A stretch of DNA of 18,358 nucleotides from an uncultured Clostridia bacterium. Lineage in GTDB: Bacteria > Bacillota_A > Clostridia > Oscillospirales > Oscillospiraceae. Position 1 is the stretch's first letter; each line of letters opens with the position of its first letter. The position numbers were made by a program, and so were the translations under genes. Below are positions 14,781 to 18,358 of the stretch, one piece after another. Location of the stretch: assembly GCA_947166955.1 (NCBI GenBank), contig CAMVGI010000002.1, positions 1-18,358 on the forward strand. The letters are read 5' to 3'. The notes under the pieces were generated by a model. The model worked only from the letters and a program-made list of their open reading frames with translations. It was not told the origin of the DNA and made no database searches.

Positions 14781-15905
14781 TTATACGTTGAAGCGGAAAT
14801 AGATCATATCCCCGTCCTTCACCACGTAGTCCTTGCCCTCGGAGCGCAAAAGCCCCTTCTCCTTCGCCGCCTGCACGCTGCCGCAGGCGATCATGTCGGC
14901 AAAGTTGATGGTTTCGGCGCGGATGAAGCCGCGCTCGATGTCGCTGTGGATCTTGCCGGCGGCCTGGGGCGCCTTGGTGCCGTTCACGATCGTCCACGCA
15001 CGGCACTCGTCCTCGCCGTAGGTGAGGAACGAAATAAGTCCCAGCAGCGTGTACGAGCATTGGATCAGCCGGTCGAGTCCGGATGCCTCGACGCCGAGCT
15101 CCTCCAGGAACATGGCACGCTCATCCGGCTCCAGCGCCGCGATCTCCTGCTCCAGCTTCGCACAGATGGGAAGCACCTGTGCGCCCTCCCGCGCCGCGCG
15201 CTCGCGCACGAGCTTGAGATACGCGTTGCCGTCTTGGTTCGCGAAGCCGTCCTCGTCCATGTTCGCGGCGTAGATGACCGGCTTGAGGCTCAACAGCTCG
15301 GCGGTCGAGACGAGCTTCTCGTCGTCGGCGGAAAGTCCAGCCTCAGCGACAAACGTACGCGCGGACTTGCCCGCGTCAAGATGCTTCGCGAGCTGCGCGA
15401 ACAGCTCCGCCTCATGGGCGGCCTGCTTGTTGCCGGACTTTGCGTTCTTCGACGCCTTCTCCGCGCGGCGGTTCGCCATTTCGAGGTCGGCCATAATGAG
15501 TTCGAGGTCGATGGTCTCGATGTCGCCGATGGGGTCGACGGGGACGTTCTGCGTCGCGTCCGCGACGACGTGCATGATGTTCTCATCGTCAAAGCAGCGC
15601 ACAACGTGCACGATGGCGTCGGTGCGGCGGATGTTCTCCAAGAACTTGTTGCCCAGCCCCGCGCCGTTGCTCGCGCCCTTGACAAGCCCCGCGATGTCGA
15701 CGAACTCGATGACGGCGGGCGTCTTTTTCTTCGGCTGGTACATCTCGGCAAGCTTGTCGAGCCGCGCATCCGGCACGGCGACCATGCCGACGTTCGGCTC
15801 GATGGTGCAGAACGGATAGTTGGCGCTCTCGGCGCCCGCGTTGGTGATGGCGTTGAACAGCGTGCTCTTGCCGACGTTCGGCAATCCCACGATACCTAAT
15901 TTCAT
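14781..15905 (-). CDS. ychF: Redox-responsive ATPase/GTPase YchF (OLA1 family)
   Basis: This 374-residue TRAFAC-class NTPase is a universally conserved translation-associated protein that binds ribosomes and prefers ATP. It shows the G1 loop GLPNVGKST (7-15), the YchF signature NYPFCTIEPN (29-38), G3 DIAGLVKGAS (70-79), and NMDE (215-218) where classical GTPases have NKxD, which accounts for the ATP preference. A helical coiled-coil insertion spans about 135-205, and a TGS domain occupies about 290-374. The length is normal. AAGGAAAG precedes the ATG. It leads the minus-strand operon and has a good promoter at 16027-16055. The downstream transporter gene follows after only 12 nt, an uncommon partner for this gene. 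Confidence 0.97.
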   Translation of the reverse strand: MKLGIVGLPNVGKSTLFNAITNAGAESANYPFCTIEPNVGMVAVPDARLDKLAEMYQPKKKTPAVIEFVDIAGLVKGASNGAGLGNKFLENIRRTDAIVHVVRCFDDENIMHVVADATQNVPVDPIGDIETIDLELIMADLEMANRRAEKASKNAKSGNKQAAHEAELFAQLAKHLDAGKSARTFVAEAGLSADDEKLVSTAELLSLKPVIYAANMDEDGFANQDGNAYLKLVRERAAREGAQVLPICAKLEQEIAALEPDERAMFLEELGVEASGLDRLIQCSYTLLGLISFLTYGEDECRAWTIVNGTKAPQAAGKIHSDIERGFIRAETINFADMIACGSVQAAKEKGLLRSEGKDYVVKDGDMIYFRFNV

Positions 15906-16026
15906 TTTCTTTCCTTCTTCCCTTTATTTTCAAGGCTTTCCGGCGTTTTCTCTGGTTTTTACGCCATTTTGTCGTTTGTGCAGAGCCTTCTTTCGGCAGA
16001 TTTCCGGGTTGTCCGCAGTTCAAGTC

Positions 16027-16055
16027 AGTATATCATACGTATTTATATGAAGCAA
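16027..16055 (-). promoter_or_regulatory. Promoter for the ychF-MFS-GDPD-acyltransferase-ligase-galK operon
   Basis: On the minus strand a -35 TTGCTT (16050-16055) is separated by 17 nt from a -10 TATACT (16027-16032), which is preceded by TGA, an extended -10. Transcription would begin near 16020. No other clear promoter lies ahead of any of the six genes, so it may serve them all. Confidence 0.65.
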
Positions 16056-16113
16056 GCCCCCAATTTCACAAAGAAATGCGTGCAAATGCCCCGCCGCCTC
16101 GGCGACCTTGCCC

Positions 16114-16142
16114 TTGCAACCGGATTTGGTTTGTGGTAGACT
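16114..16142 (+). promoter_or_regulatory. Candidate miaB promoter
   Basis: TTGCAA (16114-16119), a 17-nt spacer and TAGACT (16137-16142) with an upstream TGG make a modest extended -10 promoter. An overlapping TATATA at 16142-16147 could instead be the -10 but then lacks a -35 at normal spacing. Start-site mapping would decide between them. Confidence 0.4.
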
Positions 16143-16178
16143 ATATAAGTTAAAGTATGTCTATCGGAGGGCCCTCAT

Positions 16179-17591
16179 TTGGAACGCAGTCAGGTGCTCG
16201 TGAGCGCGGAAGAACTCGCGCGGCAAAAGGAATATATCGGAAAGGTCCGCGCGATCACGGACGTGCTGCGGCGCGCGCCGACCGCGCTGGTGGACACGTT
16301 CGGCTGTCAGCAGAACGTTGCCGACGGCGAGGTGCTCGCGGGCATGCTCAAAGAGATGGGCTTCGAGTCGGCGCGGGACGCATCGGACGCCGACGTGGTG
16401 CTTCTGAACACCTGCGCCATCCGCGAGCACGCGGAAAAACGCGTGTTCGGCGAGCTGGGCGAGCTGACGCACACGAAGGAGGCAAATCCCGAGCAGATCA
16501 TCGTGCTGTGCGGCTGCATGGCGCAGCAAAAGCGCATCGCGGATAAAGTGAAGGAAAGCTACCGCCACGTCGACCTCGTACTCGGCCCGCAGGCGGAGTG
16601 GCGGCTGCCGGAGCTTCTTTACGGCGTGCTGACGGAGCATAAGCGCGCGTTTTCCATCGACGACGAGCACGGGCGCATCGCCGAGGGCCTTCCGGTAAAG
16701 CGCGACGGCACGGTGCGCGCGTGGGTGAGCATCATGTACGGGTGCAACAACTTCTGCTCGTACTGCATCGTGCCCTACGTGCGCGGACGCGAGCGCTCCC
16801 GCGACCCCGAGAAGATCGTCGCGGAGTGCCGCGAGCTGATCGAGGCGGGCTACAAGGAGATCTACCTGCTCGGGCAGAACGTCAACAGCTACGGCAACGA
16901 CTTGAACAACGGCTGGGATTTCGCCGACCTGCTCGCCGCGGTGGACGCCATTCCCGGCGACTATTGGCTGCGCTTCATGTCCAGCCAGCCCAAGGACGCG
17001 ACGCCCAAGCTCTTTGAAACGATGGCGCGCTGCTCCCACGTCGCCAAATGCCTGCACCTCCCCGTCCAGAGCGGCAACGACCGCGTGCTGCGCGCGATGC
17101 GCCGCCCGTATACGCGCGAGAGCTACAAGGCGCTGATCGAGAGCGCGCGCCGCGCGATGCCCGATCTGGTGCTGACGAGCGACGTCATCATCGGCTTCCC
17201 CGGCGAGACCGAGGCGGAGGCGATGGACACCGTTTCGCTGGTCGAGGAGCTTCGTTTCGACGCGCTCTTTACCTTCCTGTTCTCCCCGCGTCCGGGCACG
17301 CCCGCCGCGGAGATGGACGACCCTGTGCCGCGCGCGGAGAAGCAGAAGTGGTTCGATAAGCTGCTCGACGTGCAAAACGCCTACAGCGCGGAAAAGCACG
17401 CCTCTTACGTCGGCAAAACGCTCCGCGTGCTCGTCGACGGCGAGAGCGACGACGCCGATTTCCCGCTTTCCTGCCGCACGGAGGGCAACCGCCTCGTGCG
17501 CCTGCGCGGCGACAAATCGCTCATCGGCACGTTCGCATCGGCAAAGATCACCGGCTCCAACACCTGGGCATTGTACGGCGAAGCGCAATAG
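16179..17591 (+). CDS. miaB: tRNA-2-methylthio-N6-dimethylallyladenosine synthase MiaB
   Basis: This 470-residue radical SAM enzyme adds a methylthio group to i6A at position 37 of tRNAs that read UNN codons. The N-terminal UPF0004 domain holds the auxiliary cluster cysteines C43 (TFGCQQN), C79 (NTCAIRE) and C113 (CGCMAQ). The radical SAM cluster is C189, C193 and C196 in YGCNNFCSYCIVPYVRGRER. LLGQNVNSYG and HLPVQSGND are typical, and a C-terminal TRAM domain (about 400-470) binds tRNA. The start is TTG at 16179, supported by GGAGG at 16166-16170 with 8-nt spacing; no ATG in frame is better placed. The motif reads CQQNVADGE where many MiaB proteins have CQMN--DSE. Confidence 0.95.
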   Translation: MERSQVLVSAEELARQKEYIGKVRAITDVLRRAPTALVDTFGCQQNVADGEVLAGMLKEMGFESARDASDADVVLLNTCAIREHAEKRVFGELGELTHTKEANPEQIIVLCGCMAQQKRIADKVKESYRHVDLVLGPQAEWRLPELLYGVLTEHKRAFSIDDEHGRIAEGLPVKRDGTVRAWVSIMYGCNNFCSYCIVPYVRGRERSRDPEKIVAECRELIEAGYKEIYLLGQNVNSYGNDLNNGWDFADLLAAVDAIPGDYWLRFMSSQPKDATPKLFETMARCSHVAKCLHLPVQSGNDRVLRAMRRPYTRESYKALIESARRAMPDLVLTSDVIIGFPGETEAEAMDTVSLVEELRFDALFTFLFSPRPGTPAAEMDDPVPRAEKQKWFDKLLDVQNAYSAEKHASYVGKTLRVLVDGESDDADFPLSCRTEGNRLVRLRGDKSLIGTFASAKITGSNTWALYGEAQ

Positions 17592-17607
17592 AAGGAGGCT
17601 GCGTCGC

Positions 17608-18358
17608 GTGAAGGTCACCGTTTTATTGGAAAACGCCGTCTGCCGCGACGGACTCAAGTGCGCGCACGGCCTTTCGATGCACGTCGAAACGGACAATCGC
17701 CGCATTCTCTTTGACATGGGGCCGAACGCCGCGTTTCTGGAAAACGCAGAAGCGCTCGGCGTGGACGTTTCCGCCGTCGACCTCGCGTTCCTCTCCCACG
17801 CGCACGACGACCATTGCGGCGGGCTTGCGCTGTTCTGCAAGCGCAACGCGGCCGCGCCCGTGTATCTCCAGAAAAACGTCTGGGGCGAGTACTACGTCGT
17901 CACGCCGCAAAAATGCCGCTACCTCGGCATGGACAAGGCGCTGCGCAAGTACGAAGCGCGTTTCCGCTACGCGGACGGCGTCACCGCGATCGACGACGAT
18001 CTGACGCTGTTTTCCGGCGGCATGGGGCGCGCGTATTGGTCGCACGCGAACGACACGCTGCGCGAAAAGCGCGGCGGCGATTACCCGCCCGACGAATTCC
18101 GCCACGAGCAGAACCTGCTCGTCACGGAGAGGGGCAAAACGATCCTGCTCGGCGGCTGCGCGCACAACGGGATCGTCAACATCCTGCGCCGCGCGGAGGA
18201 GCTTTTGGGCCGCGCGCCCGACGCGGTGTTCGCGGGCTTCCACCTCTACAACCCCTCGCTCGGCGAAAGCGAACCGCGCGCGCTGGTCGAGTCCGTCGCG
18301 CGCGAGCTTGCCGCGCGTCCGGACACGCTCTACTGCACCGGACACTGCACGGGGCGGG
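17608..18358 (+). CDS. MBL-fold metallo-hydrolase, MJ0301-like, C-terminus cut by window edge
   Basis: A GTG at 17608 with AAGGAGG (17592-17598) 9 nt upstream opens a frame of 250 codons that leaves the window without a stop. The metallo-beta-lactamase motif is LSHAHDDHCGG (62-72), with zinc ligands H64, H66, D68 and H69. Further likely ligands are H186 in GGCAHNGIVNI and H212 in AGFHLYNP. The closing CTGHCTG near 243-249 matches the branch related to Methanocaldococcus MJ0301, annotated as a dihydropterin-linked phosphate synthase; members elsewhere have unknown substrates. Almost the whole protein is present. It follows miaB by 16 nt and is probably co-transcribed, but no functional link is evident. 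Confidence 0.85.
   Translation, partial: MKVTVLLENAVCRDGLKCAHGLSMHVETDNRRILFDMGPNAAFLENAEALGVDVSAVDLAFLSHAHDDHCGGLALFCKRNAAAPVYLQKNVWGEYYVVTPQKCRYLGMDKALRKYEARFRYADGVTAIDDDLTLFSGGMGRAYWSHANDTLREKRGGDYPPDEFRHEQNLLVTERGKTILLGGCAHNGIVNILRRAEELLGRAPDAVFAGFHLYNPSLGESEPRALVESVARELAARPDTLYCTGHCTGR

Larger units (their letters stand above)
15906..16178. other. Divergent promoter region between ychF and miaB
   Basis: This 273-base noncoding stretch is AT-richer than the flanking genes. It carries the ychF promoter (16027-16055, minus), which leaves a leader of about 115 nt, and a candidate miaB promoter (16114-16142, plus). I see no convincing RNA gene, riboswitch or open reading frame with a ribosome binding site in it. 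Confidence 0.6.

Noticed and set aside
16161..17846. A 561-codon minus-strand frame opposite miaB
   Set aside because: MiaB is unambiguous from its six cluster cysteines. The opposite frame also runs through the next gene, as expected of a codon-bias shadow.
1..18358. CRISPR arrays, tRNA or rRNA genes, insertion sequences and attachment repeats
   Set aside because: No regularly spaced direct repeats, cloverleaf sequences, rRNA-like stretches, transposase motifs or obvious flanking duplications were seen by eye. A short attachment core could still be missed.

Overview
The window is GC-rich, densely coded bacterial DNA. Strong AGGAGG-type ribosome binding sites precede most genes, several starts are TTG or GTG, and the promoters look like sigma-A promoters. 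With a thymidylate synthase of the Bacillus/phage phi3T lineage, this points to a high-GC Firmicute, probably a clostridial gut-type lineage. The taxonomic call is inference; there is no rRNA or tRNA gene here to fix it.

Positions 1-3102 hold the end of a phage-derived region. On the minus strand lie a probable terminase small subunit (TTG-start overlap into the next gene), the terminase large subunit and the first 79 codons of a probable portal protein. Facing them on the plus strand is a cI/LexA-like repressor with an XRE helix-turn-helix and a self-cleaving S24 peptidase domain. The roughly 300 bases between them carry two good divergent promoters and a set of TCAAGTTA repeats that look like operators. 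No integrase, cro-like gene, early gene or attachment site is visible. The repressor therefore seems to control packaging genes directly, which suggests a condensed, defective or domesticated element. A hairpin terminator at 3063-3102 closes the region.

Positions 3111-8704 are chromosomal housekeeping. A HAD phosphatase (minus) is followed by a tight plus-strand operon: uridine phosphorylase, Asp/Glu racemase, thymidylate synthase, dihydrofolate reductase and RecG. Synthesis of dTMP by ThyA produces dihydrofolate, which FolA reduces, so that pair is a functional unit. A hairpin terminator at 8713-8752 separates this operon from the convergent one.

Positions 8755-15905 form a minus-strand operon read in the order ychF, MFS transporter, glycerophosphodiester phosphodiesterase, a free-standing E2/CAT-fold acyltransferase-like protein, an AMP-forming acyl-CoA synthetase and galactokinase. 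The middle four genes are packed with gaps of 1-10 nt or overlaps and look like one poorly described metabolic module. The acyltransferase-like protein has Glu where the E2 catalytic His should be.

Positions 16179 to the end hold miaB (tRNA methylthiolation) and a partial metallo-beta-lactamase-fold gene on the plus strand. They are divergent from ychF across a 273-base promoter region.
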